This document shows, piece by piece, positions 1-12,981 of a stretch of 64,000 nt of DNA. Location: the NCBI RefSeq assembly GCF_001039355.2, contig NW_019775705.1:99173-163172 (forward strand), read 5' to 3'. Source of the stretch: Lingula anatina (Eukaryota > Brachiopoda > Lingulata > Lingulida > Lingulidae). The stretch's first letter is position 1; the number at the start of each line of letters is the position of its first letter. A program made the translations under genes and the position numbers. Below the pieces are notes generated by a model. It was not told where the DNA came from. It ran no database searches and was given only the letters and a program-made list of their open reading frames with translations.

Positions 1-3000
1 CCCAGGGGGCCAGCTGCCCCCCCTGCCCCCCCGGAGGCTACGGCCCTGTCACTTTCCATCTGTTCAAATCTATTCTACTAATAGATTTATTTTATCATTA
101 CATTGTTACATTTCATGGTTGACTGATGTAGTATTTTAAAGTCTTTTTACATGGTGTTTGGATTCATATAATGAACAGATAAAAAATGACAGATGTCCGT
201 GACTAGAAACGAACATAAAATATTTATAGTATAATCACAGACACAGTATTAGGTCTGGTCAATTCAGCATCTATGGGTTTTAGTGAATGACAAACAAGAC
301 ATGACTATGTGAATTTCGAGTTTTATAACAGCCATTTGAAGCTCAAGAATCCACAGTAAGAGACGGGCGCGACATGGGTCGTGTCAATCTCGCATCTATG
401 GAGTTCAGTAAGTGGAGAAACAGACACAGCCATGTCATTTTCGGTCTCAAAGCTCTGTAGTGAAGGACGAACGCGGCATAGGTAGGCCTTGTCAATTCCG
501 CTGCTCAAGGGCTTAATAACATACGAAATAAACACGCTGCATGTCGTTTTAGCATGTGAAGGGGCGTCAAAAAAACGCACGCGTAGGCTCCTATGGGCCA
601 TGGTTCTTTCACTCTTTCTTCCTTTCTGTCTTTCTTTTTCTCTCTCTTTCTTTCTTTTCTTACTTATTGAAACTTAGGCAGGCAGGCAGCATTGGTCTCG
701 GATTGCTCAGTATAACTGCAAAGTTGACCGAAAAGAGCGTGACAAAATATTGGTCGAGTGTCCATCTGTAATTGCAGCAGCTGCGCTTGCAAGTATTTCA
801 CAACTAAAGCATTTAGTAAACCGGTCAAATTCTCTCTTAGAAGCAAGCTTGACCAGATGATGTTTTAGACATAAATGCATAAAGATACAAATTGATTAGG
901 CATATATATTAGTGTTTTGGCAGGTCTATCGTTGTTAGACGGTTTGAGGGGTCGTTGAGATATGCTGTTATCTAACGAAGGCTTAATAGATAATGATGCT
1001 GATGACTTTTTCTTGATTCTCGTTTTTTAAAGATTAATCAATGAATTTACTTCTCGTTGTTTTATTTATCTATTTTATCAACCATATGTTAATTCCATTT
1101 TGTATTTTTATTCATTTGTTTCATTTATGTATTGATTTTAAGGCAGTAAATTGTACACGTGTCGATATAGGGTTCAGGGACGAGATAAATTAAACATAGG
1201 TTTGAATTAATGCAGTGCAGTATAACAGCTAGGTCAAGGGTATGGCAGGCCTACTGGAATATTGATCTAGAACTGTGCCGTGTTACAAGTGACAGGCTAT
1301 CGTGGTGCACACACAACAACAGGATCTCTGCACGCTGGGATATCTCAGGGCCGGATCCGGGATTATTTGAAAGGGGGGTCCGGTTTTTAGGAATGACAGG
1401 CTGCGGATTCGAAGCCGACCCTCGCTGTAGGGCCCCGAAAAATATTGGTATTTTAGGGGACGAGCGGATACTGTTTAGAGCAATAATTCAGCTATTCAAA
1501 ATTCTAATTTCAAGAGGGGATCATTGGTGTGTTTCTTTTTATTTTTTCAGAAATCGAAGGGCGGAGGGGGGGGGGGTACATGTAGTCGGTTTTCACAAAC
1601 TAAATTATATGAGCAGCAGCAGCAGCAGTAGTAGTAGTAGTGATGGTACATGTATAAGATAAAAAACTGAAAAACCGGACAGGATAAATAATTAATTGAA
1701 TCAGATAATGCAGAATGAAGTAAGAAGAAATAAACTTTTAAAATGAAAATAGCATATCGCGTTAGGCCACAGCCATCTTAAATCCCATCACGTCTTTACA
1801 CCCTCGGTTGGCTTCAGGTTACTGACGGTGATACCCCTTTCTTCCGCTGATTATAAAAGTCGGCTTCCGACAGATTCTATGACACCGGGTGCCTTTTCGC
1901 CGATGTCTGGCGATCCCGTTCGTTTGATACATGTATGAATATAGTCCGGCTTCTTACATGGCCGGCCAATTCTTGTATTACGTCCAATCTTTAAAACTTC
2001 CATTTCTTTAGCCATATACAGCTGTGTTGACATTTTAGTTCAAGTAAACGTAAGTGGACCATGCAGATGGATACGTGGCTGGACGTTATTGTTCGATATA
2101 TAATAATTCATCATTCATCACCCCCCGGTATTCAATTGGAAAGCTTTTTAAAGAAAACAAACTCCGGATTCGCAGAACGCCACAGTTCAAAAACGTGCCC
2201 CGTTATTTCTCATTTAGTGAATAGTAAATTTTCTGCTCTGGCAGTCACTCGCAATGTTTATTGTGTTTTTAGTTGACAATAATGCCCTCGCATTTAGTCA
2301 ACTGCTGGTGCGTTACGTGTATTTCAGGTAAAACTGCGTCTTAAACTTTATTCCAAGGACATGGACGCGTAATCCTAACAATATAGGGGGAAAACTCAAA
2401 AGAAATTTGGTAAACGAACGGGTTTGGTTTTCTAAGGCTCGGTATTGGACTCCATTTGACTGTGCAAAATTTATGAACAGTTTCTGATCTAATTTTGCTT
2501 TCCAGTCCAGCAAAACAATTTTGGCTGCTTTTCTTTATCATCATGATCTCTTCTCCAAAACGTTGCTGTTTATTAACATTGAATAATTAATGTGAGTGTA
2601 TAGACCGCCCCCCCCCTCTCCAAGGTACACAAAAAGGTAACCATGTGCCTTCTGGCATCGTGACCCCAATGCTGTATCAATACGTTTGATATCATGTTTG
2701 TTTCACGAGATAAAGCAGCCCACATACTATAAACTACATGGACAATACTAGCAGTTCAAATACGGCAAGACGCCGAGCGTCAAGTGTCGTAGTCTACGCT
2801 TTATAACTGGAGTGCTTGATGATAAATTCAATAGGCGACTAGTGTTATTAAGATTTCACTCGTTTCGGATTCCATAATCCCTTATAAAATCTGCACAGCG
2901 TTACCAACATTGTTATCTTTGGGAAAATTTTAATAGGGGCCCACAAATTCTTTCGTCTATCCACATAACACGTACCTTAACTTTATAGGCCCTATAGGGT

Positions 3001-3760
3001 CAGAATATGGATATTATACAGCTTCATTAAAAATACAGTTTAAAACATTTTCAAAATTAGCGTATAGCCTATAGCATTACATGTCGACACATATTGAAGA
3101 TACATGGGGATATTAATGTGCATGAAAACAATTCTGCTTTTTCAAAATAAAATTTGACAAAATCGTCAGCGCTTCTTAAATAATCGTCTATCTAGGGCCG
3201 AATAAGAGTGTAAAAATAAAACCAGTTTTGTAATCGACCAGAATCATGATAAAAAGGGCGTTCAGTCCTAATAAATAATAGATGCTAGGCCCTACTAATA
3301 AATCACTCAAAGAAAGAAGGTCGCTCGATTTCTTTATTTCCTTTTATTTGCAGCATAAATACACATTTTTAAATCGAAAACATGGGTCGATGTGATTTTC
3401 GTGTGAAAACAGATATAAAAGAAAACAGCTCTTTTGAATTGGAAAATCGATCTCTGTATTCGAGCATCATGCGCAAATGTTGCATTATTGTGCGAGACGT
3501 GATTCGAACAATCATTGACTTCATTATTTTTACCATTACGAATGGCACACCCATGCGACAAACAGGTCCTTTAAAAGCGGTCTGTATTTCCATAGCGTCG
3601 CGCTCGTTTCAGGGTCACATATTTTTTATTGCGCACCTGGGTGATCTGTGGTAAACAGTCTAGATAGCTCACCTCAATCGACTGGGCTATTCATGAATAT
3701 TTAAAGAGACTTGGAAATCGATTCCTCAGCAAATGAAGTTAAGTGTACTAAAGGGGCGTG
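1..3760. other. Intergenic stretch without a recognisable gene
   Basis: I see no exon chain with splice-consistent coding potential here. The open frames are short and lack family resemblance. The stretch holds C- and G-rich simple tracts (1–45, 1561–1576), a short AGC/AGT microsatellite near 1614–1640, a degenerate tandem repeat at about 250–560, and a sequence at 1346 resembling the terminus of the CAGGGGCGGATCC element family found elsewhere in the window. Confidence 0.6.
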
Positions 3761-3799
3761 GGCTGTTTGATCTAGTTACGTACAATCTGATTGGTTGTG

Positions 3800-3902
3800 G
3801 GTTCGACTTGTTTTGCAGAGGACGGACTGCATAGATTTCAGCTCTGCACAGTCGGCCTTCAAGCGGAGAGTGACGTATAGTTATCCCTTCTGTGTTTTGA
3901 AG
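3800..3902 (+). other. TPPP: Candidate non-coding first exon of the TPPP gene
   Basis: A GC-richer stretch ends in AAG followed by a consensus donor (GTAAGC at 3903). It is the nearest good donor upstream of the TPPP start exon, whose acceptor lies just before 5827 after a T-rich tract. The left edge is unknown and no TATA box is obvious. Inference from splice signals only. Confidence 0.35.
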
Positions 3903-4979
3903 GTAAGCGTCCGCTTTTGATTTTGATTACTCAGTTAACGGTCTAAGTCTGTAGTAATAGAGTCAGTAGTGGTCACAGTTACTGACAGTCACCGGTAAGA
4001 TGCGTAGCTTATCATTTAGTTTGAGCTTTGAAGAGAGCCGGCCGCTGTAACGAGACCCGCTGTATAGACCCGATCTAGGCACAAGAATATTCCTTGGCAA
4101 CCAATGACAACAAACGGAGCTAATGCATTTTGCCCACGCATAGTCGACTTGACTTCGCTGTTGACTTGGATTGTAGCGAGACAAATAAGTCGTGACAGTG
4201 ATGCACAGTTTGCATCTATTGAGTTATAGTTAATGCAGTTGAAACATTTCATCACTGCCCTGCCTACCAGACACTCGAGAAAAAAAACTTTTCGCGGTTT
4301 ATTAATTGTTTAAAAAATGCAATCTGCTTTGTGAAAAGGCCCATTAAATATAGAGAAATTGAGAAAATTGACATTCTTTTATTTCAATTATGATATATTT
4401 CTATGACCTTTTACATATTGTTTTAGAGGTAAATGTAGAAAGCTCACCCTATCAAAACTCCTTCTCAGTGACAGGGAAAGTGAAACTGAAACTCCTGTTG
4501 TTACAGGAGCTTATGTTAAGTGCATGGGAATAAAATACTAATATGATCTAACAAAAGTGGAACACTTGGGTTTGAATGTTTATTGCACCAGAGATAAATT
4601 TAGAACACACATTGTATACACAACAGTTTTACCCATGCTGCATATCCTACATATATACAATATTTATTTGTTGTTTAAGCAATAACAATTAGAAAATAAT
4701 GATTAAAAATATTGCATCCCTGACTGTTTTATGTTTTGCTGAGAAAAGTGAGGGTGGGACACTAAACTACAAAGTTAAAACATTTGAATGTTTTTATGCT
4801 GAAGAAGCCTGGCGTTTTTTCTTTGCATAAATAAAGTGAGAACCAAAAGGGGATTAGTATAGGCAATTTAGGTGCTTTATTATTCTAAAACATTTAGAGA
4901 GATAATATCACCTCAGATGACAGTGTAAGGTGCTGCATGGTAACTTTAAATTATTGTCCGCAGATATGTCAAGCCTTTG

Positions 4980-5215
4980 GTAAGTCTTACACCCCATTTC
5001 CATAGATTTTTAGATCGATCTATCCCTGTGGGGTGTCTCACTAGATTACTGTCAGCTTGGCCGGCTTAAGCGTCTGTCCCGCCTACTAAAAGCTGTAAGG
5101 GGGTAATTAACTATGGTGCCCGCTCGGCTGACTGCAATTTAGCGTTAACCCCCAGGGAGTTAGGTCGATCTAAATCTTAATCTTTAGATCGATCTAAATC
5201 TCTGAGAAAGCACCC
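4980..5215. mobile_element. Probable TIR element rich in AGATCGATCTA motifs
   Basis: TAGATCGATCTATCCCTGTG near the left end and GATCGATCTAAATCT near the right end form inverted arms. The interior (GTCTGTCCCGCCTACTAAAAG, then GGGGGTAATTAACT) resembles the insides of sequences at about 16880–16950 and 39296–39340. Boundaries are approximate. Confidence 0.5.
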
Positions 5216-5360
5216 TTAGCTATAGGCATATGACATGAGAATCACAAATAAAATGCAAATTGTGGATTTTGCCTTGAACCGAGTGCTCAGCTCACACACA
5301 CAGTAGTATTAGCACATGTGCAGTGACAAATAGACTTCCCGATCTGCCAGTAGAGCTCTG

Positions 5361-5582
5361 TAAAGCCCCCTTTACACTGGACAGGGTCCTTTCTGCATTG
5401 CGTAGTATGGCCCTTGTTTGAGAGTAAAAAAAAAATTATGTGCTGACAACTGGCCAATTATTGAGCATTCATTCTGCAACCAAAGCAATGCTTGTGCATC
5501 CTTTCAATGACCATAGTGATGCAAGTTGCATGGTTGCACAAAGGATGCAGAAAGGACGCCGCCCAGTGTAAAGGGGGCTTTA
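5361..5582. mobile_element. MITE, CCCCCTTTACACTGG terminal-inverted-repeat family, complete
   Basis: The left end TAAAGCCCCCTTTACACTGG is the reverse complement of the right end CCAGTGTAAAGGGGGCTTTA. The 222-bp element has no coding capacity. Related copies sit at 35273–35476 (complete) and 16195–16369 (truncated), all sharing an internal GTTTGAGAGTAAAA segment. It lies in the intron upstream of the TPPP coding start. Confidence 0.85.
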
Positions 5583-5848
5583 ACAGTTAATATCTACTAA
5601 TACTATCTAATGAAACATGCAATTACATTTACGCTTGTAAACCTGATATCACATAAGTGTGATAATAGGTCTAGATATATATTACATGTATGTATAACAC
5701 AAGTAGTTTAGAGGGCCTGTTAAATGTACCGAATATTATTAAATTATTATAAGTTAATAGTAAACAGTTATTGAATAATGATTTGCTGTATAACATGGAT
5801 TTTTTTTTCTTTTTTTTTTTTTAAAGATATTATATCCAGTTTGCCAAG

Positions 5849-7437
5849 ATGAGTGATAGCGACCTTAAAGCCAAGTTTCTGGAATATTGTACATTTGGTG
5901 GACAAAAAGATAAGACCACAATCACCACCAAAAACTTGAACAAAATGTTTAAAGATTGCAACATCATCAACAAGAAGTTTAACAGTAACGCCTTAGACAT
6001 TGCATTCTCTAAAATACTATCTAAAGGTCCTAAGGGGTAAGTCATTTGATTTTATTTTAAATTGAAATTTCTTGTAGTGTTTGACTTTAATCATGTATTT
6101 TAGTGATGTTAATGCACGTACATTTGTAGCTAAAGCTATGTTCATCGTATTTTTATAATATAATTATAGAATTCACTACCCTGTAGGCATATTAATTGGA
6201 AAAAAGTTGAGTTTGAAATACAAAAGATAATGGATTTTTATGGTCATGCACACATTTTTCTGATGTTCTCACTATAAGTGCATTTTGCAGTTTCAGTGTA
6301 TTTTTGATTTACATTTTGCTATGTACATGTAATTGACTTGTGCATTAAATTGATTTTCTCATTCTTTATAGTAGATCTTCATAGGTGCATCTTTATAGTA
6401 ACTTATTAACACAGTGGTTAAAACGATCACTTGCTTCTCTTTTTTTTTTTTGGCCATTGGCCATAAGTGCATTTTGCAGCTTCATTGTATTTTTAATGTA
6501 AATTTTGCTACGTAATTAGCTTGTGCATTAAATTGACTTTCTTATTCTTTTTAGTAGATCTTCAATAGGTGCATCTTTATAGTAACTTATTAACACAGTA
6601 GTTAAAACAATAACTTGCGTTTCTTTTTTTTTGGGCCATTGTATACATATATACAATCATTACGTTGCAGGGCAAAAGAACTAAATTTTCAGCAGTTTAA
6701 GGATTTGCTGGCACTTCAAGAAATAAAAGATGCACACAAAGATAAGGACATTGCAAGCATTATTACTGGTGGTGGTGGACCAAGCCTGGCTGGCACAACT
6801 GTAAGTTTAATTATTGCAGAATTTGTCAGGAGCCCTATATAAATGCAAAATGTATTAGTTATTGGGGGTGGGTGGGTGGGTGGGGGTAAAGGGGGGGGTA
6901 GAGGGCATTGAGATCAAGTTGATCTGCGGACTAACAGGTCTTTGGACTTAATATGGCTGACACACTTACAAGCAGTTTAGTTCAGACCTACTAAACTTTT
7001 ATTTTTATGATAAAAGCTCTGCAAATTGTTGTCCATCACGATTTTTTGATTTTTTGAAAAGCAAGCCTTACTTGAACATTTGACTTTTATTTTTTTGCAA
7101 CCTACCTCTTCTCATTTACCTTTTTATCACTATATTTTTCCTGCACTGTCAATACTTCCATATTAACTCAAGTGCATTTTGATCATCAAAAGTTTTCTTG
7201 GTATAGCTATATTTTGCATGACCATTTTGTAACTCAGAAAATATCTGGTTTCAGGGCACTAGTAAGACTGGCAATGTTGCGGGTATGACAGATACGTCCA
7301 AGTACACTGGCTCTCACAAGGAGAGATTTGATGAGACTGGCAAAGGCAAGGGGATTGGAGGCCGGGCAGATATTGCTGATGGCAGTGGATATGTTGGAAA
7401 TTACAAAGGCGCTGGAACATATGACGCCACGCACTGA
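5849..7437 (+). CDS. TPPP: Tubulin polymerization-promoting protein (p25-alpha/TPPP family)
   Basis: Three coding exons, 5849–6036, 6671–6800 and 7255–7437, join in phase through GT–AG introns to give 166 aa; the short TPPP3-type forms are of similar size. The N-terminal part has the p25-alpha EF-hand-like fold ([10 protein letters not shown] near residue 9, a [10 protein letters not shown] segment). The C-terminal part is the flexible region with a Rossmann-like [11 protein letters not shown] motif, [17 protein letters not shown], and the typical end [13 protein letters not shown]. Family members bind and bundle microtubules and are abundant in ciliated or flagellated cells. The long acidic N-terminal extension of vertebrate TPPP1 is absent, as in TPPP2/3 and invertebrate forms. 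The ATG at 5849 is the first after the splice acceptor and begins MSDSDLK. Whether this is the only family member in the genome cannot be told. Confidence 0.95.
6272..6645 (+). repeat. Tandem duplication of about 190 bp inside TPPP intron 1
   Basis: The unit from 6272 (ATAAGTGCATTTTGCAG onward) recurs from 6462, including the shared text GTAACTTATTAACACAGT and a T-rich end followed by a GGCCATTG-type sequence. The copies differ by a few substitutions and a small deletion. The second copy ends just before the exon-2 acceptor, so its T-rich tract may supply that exon's polypyrimidine tract. Confidence 0.8.
6913..6980 (+). mobile_element. Partial TIR element (GTTGATCTGCRGACTAACA family)
   Basis: The sequence GATCTGCGGACTAACAGGTC and the following ATATGG/ACACTTACAAGC text match one terminal arm of the complete element at 51661–51836. 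No second arm is visible, so it looks like a solo end or decayed copy in TPPP intron 2. Confidence 0.55.
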
Positions 7438-8963
7438 GATTAAGGACCCTACTTTTTGTTCATTTGATGCTTTGTGTTTGTTTGTAGGCAGCCGTTTTAA
7501 TATGTTGCTTCACTTAGAAGAGAGCAGGCTTTGGTTTTGAGAAACATTTTAATTATAGTACAAGATATTGAAGAATTTGACTGTGCTTGTTGGAATGCAA
7601 AATCTTTGTTGATATACATGTAGATTCTAAACTTCAATTTGGTGGACAATTCTAAATAGTTTAGTGGTCAGTTAGTGAAAATTTCATCGTCAGTTTGAAA
7701 AATAAGGAAGATTTTTGTGTGCTAACAGTGTCATCATACATATTATTATTGCCCCATTTATGTGTTTATAGAGAGCATTTATAGAAAAAAATTAGGGGAT
7801 TTTTCCAGGGTTTTGTCGATATAAAAAATACAATTAAGCCAGATTAAATTGATAAGTTAATTCGTATACACGATGACTGACCCTATGTTTGAAGAAATCA
7901 GATTTATTTAGGCAGTACCTAGATAACTTTTCTATCAAAAGCTTTTTTCCACACTTAAAAGTACATTGAGTTAAGTGCAAAATAACATGCACCCCTAAAA
8001 TTATGTCATAAATGAGGAACTGGAGCAAATCTTGTTGTTGCTCTGTGTCTGAAAGTCGCTTTCCTTTGAGATAAAAGCTTATGATGACATTAAGAAAATA
8101 ATTAACAGAACAACAAATTAAATCTCTAAAACCTAAATGTATTTTGTGTGTGGGCACAAAGTTTCTAATTCTGATGATGGCTTTTAATTTTGCCACAGGC
8201 TTGAATATGTACTTAATATAAGGTGTGAACTGATTACAGTTTTATTCAGTTTGGTAATGTTGCCCATCTTTTTGGGGTACTTCAGTGTTGGACGCTTAAG
8301 TTTAAAGGACAGCTACATGTTATTTCAATCCGTCCATATATTTGTTTTGAAATACCATTTTTAAATTTTTATTTAATACAAAGCTCATGTTTAATTTTTA
8401 ATATTTCATTTTGTTTTATTTAGAATTTGCTTATTTACTGTACATCACAAACAGCTTCAACTTAGCAAGCAGCTGCTTTTGTCAAATTATATACAGTATT
8501 CAGGGTTTTGGTACACTAATTGTCACTAACAGGATATTTTGTATTGGAGATACTGGATAAAGCCATTTGGATTTTTATTCTGCACATTTTACCATTATGA
8601 TACAACTGTAAGCATGGTAAAATGGATTTTTCATATTCTTTTGTGCAAAGATCAGAAAAAAGTTAAATGTAACTCGCATCCACTACTCTTGTCATGAAAA
8701 CGTCATTTCTCATATAATCTTTAAAGTTAGAAACCAGTGACTTTTTTTAAAGAAACCAAACAGCATGTAGAATATGTGATAATTTTGTATTTACACGACA
8801 CTTACTCACCAGCTTATCTGTAAAAGTTTTTTAAAAACATTTTTAGCAATATGTTTATTTGAGATCTTATTTACTTGTATATTTTCAACTTATCCTACTC
8901 TTATTATGATACACGTTTTATTGTCAGATGTTCTGTACCTGTGTTTTAGGGGTCTTCAATAAA
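7438..8963 (+). other. TPPP: Probable 3' UTR of TPPP with polyadenylation signal
   Basis: AT-rich sequence without coding potential follows the TGA at 7435–7437. A canonical AATAAA lies at 8958–8963, followed by T-rich sequence. Other AT-rich sites could be used; the end is inferred. Confidence 0.5.
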
Positions 8964-10074
8964 TTCCAATCAAAAGACGAATTGTATGGATTTTTCTTAC
9001 TTCAAACAGTTGCTTTGTTTTGTATATGTATTCATACAACATTATAGATCAACCATACCAAGCTGTAAGACCAGTAATCCAATCGTTTCCCAACGTGGAA
9101 GCTGGTGGTCAATGTTTACTTAACGAAGCTCAAGATTTCTTGATTATGCCTGTCAATACTTTTTATTGACATCAGTAGATCACTTTTCACCCTTAATTGT
9201 GTGTACTGAGAAGGGGAGGGGGGTGGGGGGTGGGGGAGGCACACCCAGCAACTGATTTCTGGTTGGAACTGAACATTTTTGACACATCCTTGTGTTATTC
9301 TAAAATGTCCTGGTTTTCTTTATAATCAATGAATACCCTTTACCAAGGTCACAAAGACTTAGATATTCACAGATATTTTTGTTGCTAATTTCACGCATAT
9401 TTCTGTCCTGTTACTACCAAGCTATAGTCTCTCGTAAAAAAAAAGTAAACAATCAAAGCAGCAGTTGGAGTTAGACATGATGTTCAACGTTCAGTTGAAC
9501 ATCTATAAAACTAATATCGATGTCCATGTAAAACCATTTTACGTACCATTCAGTCCACGTCTCTCTGCTAGTTTCATGTCAATTTTGTCCATACTAAGTC
9601 CATAAAGTAGACTCCATCAGACCTCTGTGATTAACATTTTGTTTCCATTTCAAGTAATATTGTACAAATCGTAATGTATATCTCCCAGTCGGTATAACAG
9701 CACTAAGTGGACATAGCTAGCCCAAGTGCTTTTCCACAGTTGGCTGGGCTGAATATAGACCCCCCCCCCCCCCCTTTTTTTTTGAAGGGACTAATAACAA
9801 GTTTTTGAAATAGTAAAACGATTCAAATATTAAGCATTGAGTGTAATTACCATAATGATTACAGTCATCTGCCTGAGAACAAATTTCAACAACATTCAAA
9901 TTTAAATTTGCAAGTCTATTGAATTATAAAGGATTTCGATTGTTATGTTCATGTCAAGGCCAAATGGCACACAGCATATACTAACTAATTTACAAACCGC
10001 TACTGTTGACTAACTTGGTGCTTATAACAACTCAAACAACATTACACACAACAGTAATTTAACACCAATTATAG
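8964..10074. other. Intergenic stretch between convergent genes
   Basis: It lies between the TPPP polyadenylation signal and the probable 3' end of the minus-strand CEP72-like gene. It contains G- and C-homopolymer tracts (about 9213–9237, 9760–9774) and no supported exon on either strand. Confidence 0.5.
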
Positions 10075-10410
10075 TTTATTTGGAGTAGGTAGAAAATACA
10101 TATTTACAATATATGAAGCAAAGTTTGATGAAAATGGTGACATAAAGTATATTTAGTCATTAAATTTGATTATATGCAAGTGGTATTTGGCAAATATTAA
10201 CAATAAAAATCACAGCTGAGGAGTGCAGTTGAAGATCCCTTATGGATAAACAAATTTCTTCACTTGAATGACACTAATTTTCGTGATCAAAAGATCACCT
10301 CTTTACATCAAGCACAAAACTAGATATGAGAGTGCCTGCAGTTCACTCGAATGCTATCAAGTATAGCTATACTCACACAGGAATCTGCATGGAAAATCAA
10401 TATGTGGTTT

Positions 10411-10680
10411 TAGGAGGTTAAAATGAATAACTGTGTTAAGTCCTCACTTCCCTGGAGATTATATGTCAAACTGGAGGTCTTAAATGTAGAAGTATAAATG
10501 GGGACTATGTAACCATTTGCTACCTAGTAGCCCTAATATCTGATTTTAGGAGGTTAGAGTGGATAACCGTGTTAAGCCCTCGTTTCCCTGGAGATAATAC
10601 ACGAAACTCGAGGCCTTAAAAGCAGACATGTATATAAATGAGGGCTATGTAACCATTTGCCCCCCATTAGTCCTATTTTA
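10411..10680. repeat. Diverged tandem repeat, two units of about 136 bp
   Basis: TAGGAGGTTA begins the units at 10411 and 10547. Both continue with ATAAC.GTGTTAAG, TTCCCTGGAGAT, then GACTATGTAACCATTTGC or GGCTATGTAACCATTTGC. The copies clearly differ, so the duplication is old. Confidence 0.8.
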
Positions 10681-11405
10681 AACAGTAAGCACTCTCTAAT
10701 ACTTATCATGTATAACATGGTTATCATGGAAGACATTAACCAGCATAAAATCCCCAGTGTTGTTGAGGCGGTACAAATTCCATTGTTTGGTGGTTGGTAT
10801 GGAAAGGAGGATTCCAGAGAATCCAAAACAGAGGCGGTTTGGGCTGGAATTGTAACAGACTTACGAAAAATTAATCATGTCATGATAAAGTAGAAACAGA
10901 GTTCCAAGCACAGATGTTCGATTCACACCACCATAATTTTCCAGAGAATACTGTAATTTCCTTTTACAAACCAGCATTACTTCTTAATTAAGTTATTTGA
11001 AACAGCATGTGTACGTAGTGATGAAACAGTTTCTCATTAACTCAGAACCTAAGGGCTAAAGAATGACCATTGCTTAGGCTTCTAAGATAATATTCCAGTG
11101 ATGACCACAACTCTCTGAACATTGAAAATCACTTGAACATTTCCATCCTGGTCTTCCATAAACTTTCTGTGATAAATGAGACAGATACCGCCCAGAATCA
11201 TACGATCAATATAATACAATGATTTGTCACATTCAGCTCTTGATATTATGATAGTATGGGTGAAAATTGTAAAAACTGATAATCCTGATTCTGAAAATGT
11301 AGCCGGGTGGCAAAGAGGCTGCAGGGCCCTCAGTGGGTCCAGGGCAAATATGAAAAATTTTCACCCATGTAATCCTTAACAGAAGGCAGTGAACCAGGAA
11401 AAATA

Positions 11406-11550
11406 CAGGGGCGGATCCAGGGATATTTTCCAAATTATCTTAAGTTTGTTGATCAATCTTCCATTTTTGACCATCTTCCCGACTTCCGACAGAAATAATT
11501 AGATGCTGGTCAATGAAGAAGACCCAGAAGACGGACTCTGTCTGCCCCTG
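11406..11550. mobile_element. Short TIR element, CAGGGGCGGATCCAG family
   Basis: Starts with CAGGGGCGGATCCAGGG and ends with TCTGCCCCTG, an inverted terminus. The body contains AAATTATCTTAAGTTTGTTGATC and CCATCTTC in the orientation opposite to the copies at 52171, 59437 and 61217. Termini of this kind are typical of non-autonomous hAT-like elements; the superfamily assignment is inference. Confidence 0.75.
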
Positions 11551-11958
11551 GAATAAGTTGCAATTTGGACATTTCTGTAACTGGCTGTGCAATTTCCATT
11601 TCTAAATGTATTTTCATTGATCTGTGGTGGGGATTATAGATATTACCCTGGCAGTCATAAGACCCTGGAGTGTCAAGACACTATACAACCTCCAACATGT
11701 GACTTTAAAGAGAGAAAAGAGAAGCAAGTCCTAAAAATAAATATTAAATAAATAAATAAATAAAAATTTAAAAAAAATCCACTGATGAAAACAATATACA
11801 TTGCACTAAACCTATGGTTTCCTTAAGGTAATCATATCATATTCTGCACTGGTGACCTGATGTGAACACACAGAAAACTAGAGGANAGGAGCCGGCGGAA
11901 CATACGGGTCGGGACTAAAACCATGGGTACCGCCAGCGCCTACGCTGGTGGTACAAAT

Positions 11959-11961
<3 letters not shown>

Positions 11962-12000
<39 letters not shown>

Positions 12001-12026
12001 GTAATAATAATAATAATAATAATAAT
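11962..12026. repeat. (AAT)n microsatellite
   Basis: Nearly perfect trinucleotide repeat with one interruption (GTAATAAT) near 12000. Confidence 0.97.
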
Positions 12027-12981
12027 GAAAAATAAAATAACAATGCAGTAACAAATATATATATATTCTTACAATAATTATACTGAGCAAAATGTGAAAG
12101 GTGGGATTATACAAAATGTTACACATTGATAAAAAGAGGACTTCACATACAAAATGATATGTACACTTAATATTATTATATTATACAAAAGGTTGAAGTA
12201 AAAATATAGATACCACTCCAGTCAAATGACTGAACAGAAAATGACGCAAGAGTAAGCTTGTTAATTAACTACTTTACAAGAACTTTACACGTTTCTTATT
12301 TGGCTGATGCATCATATTATAGAATATCCCCTTTCAGGAGTTTAAGTGGCCATGGTTTGTTGTGATACAGTATTGTTTACCCTCTGGTTACAATTGGTGG
12401 CAGTGACCAAAATTACAAAAATAAAACTGAAAATATGTTCTGTTCCTTTGATTGATATTAAAACAGCATCTGGGACTATTTATATTTATGCTGTTAAAAT
12501 ATACAAATCATTATAAATATAAATGAAACAGCACAAACCAATGAAATGAGCACAATATATCTTGAAATTGAAACTATGCTGTAAGGGTTTTTGTTCAAAT
12601 AAAGTGCTTGAAATGGGCAGCTTTAATATTACACCTGTAATTACCTTGTTCTGACACAATAAACCAAAAGATCCCTGGGTCAACATGTTTTTGAATGTAG
12701 ACAGATGCCCCTAAGTCCAACTGGTCATGCAGGCCAAGAGTTAATTAATTTTTTTCAACAGCTGTGCATGCCAATTTTAAGTCTGCTCCATGTTCATTCA
12801 CTGGTGTGGAACATCAGAAGAAACCAGAGATTTACGTTTTGAAGAAATAAACTCCAATTTGCAAATCTTCCTGCTCATTACCTGCTACAAGTACAAAATA
12901 CAACATACCGCTCTATGTGAAAAAAAATAAATAAAACTAAAAATAAATAAATAATAAATAAAAAGTACACGGAAACTGTTC

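Larger units (their letters stand above)
10075..12981 (-). other. Downstream region / possible 3' UTR of the CEP72-like gene
   Basis: Non-coding sequence follows the stop at 12982–12984 on the minus strand. A minus-strand AATAAA (TTTATT at 10075–10080) is one possible end, though nearer AT-rich sites are equally possible. The stretch contains a 136-bp tandem repeat (10411–10680), a CAGGGGCGGATCCAG element (11406–11550), an AAT microsatellite, one ambiguous base at 11886, and a strong hairpin at 11927–11954. Confidence 0.3.

Noticed and set aside
1210-1662. 150-codon open frame on the plus strand
   Set aside because: No family resemblance, runs through a G tract and an AGC/AGT microsatellite that gives a poly-Ser tail, and overlaps repeat-like sequence.
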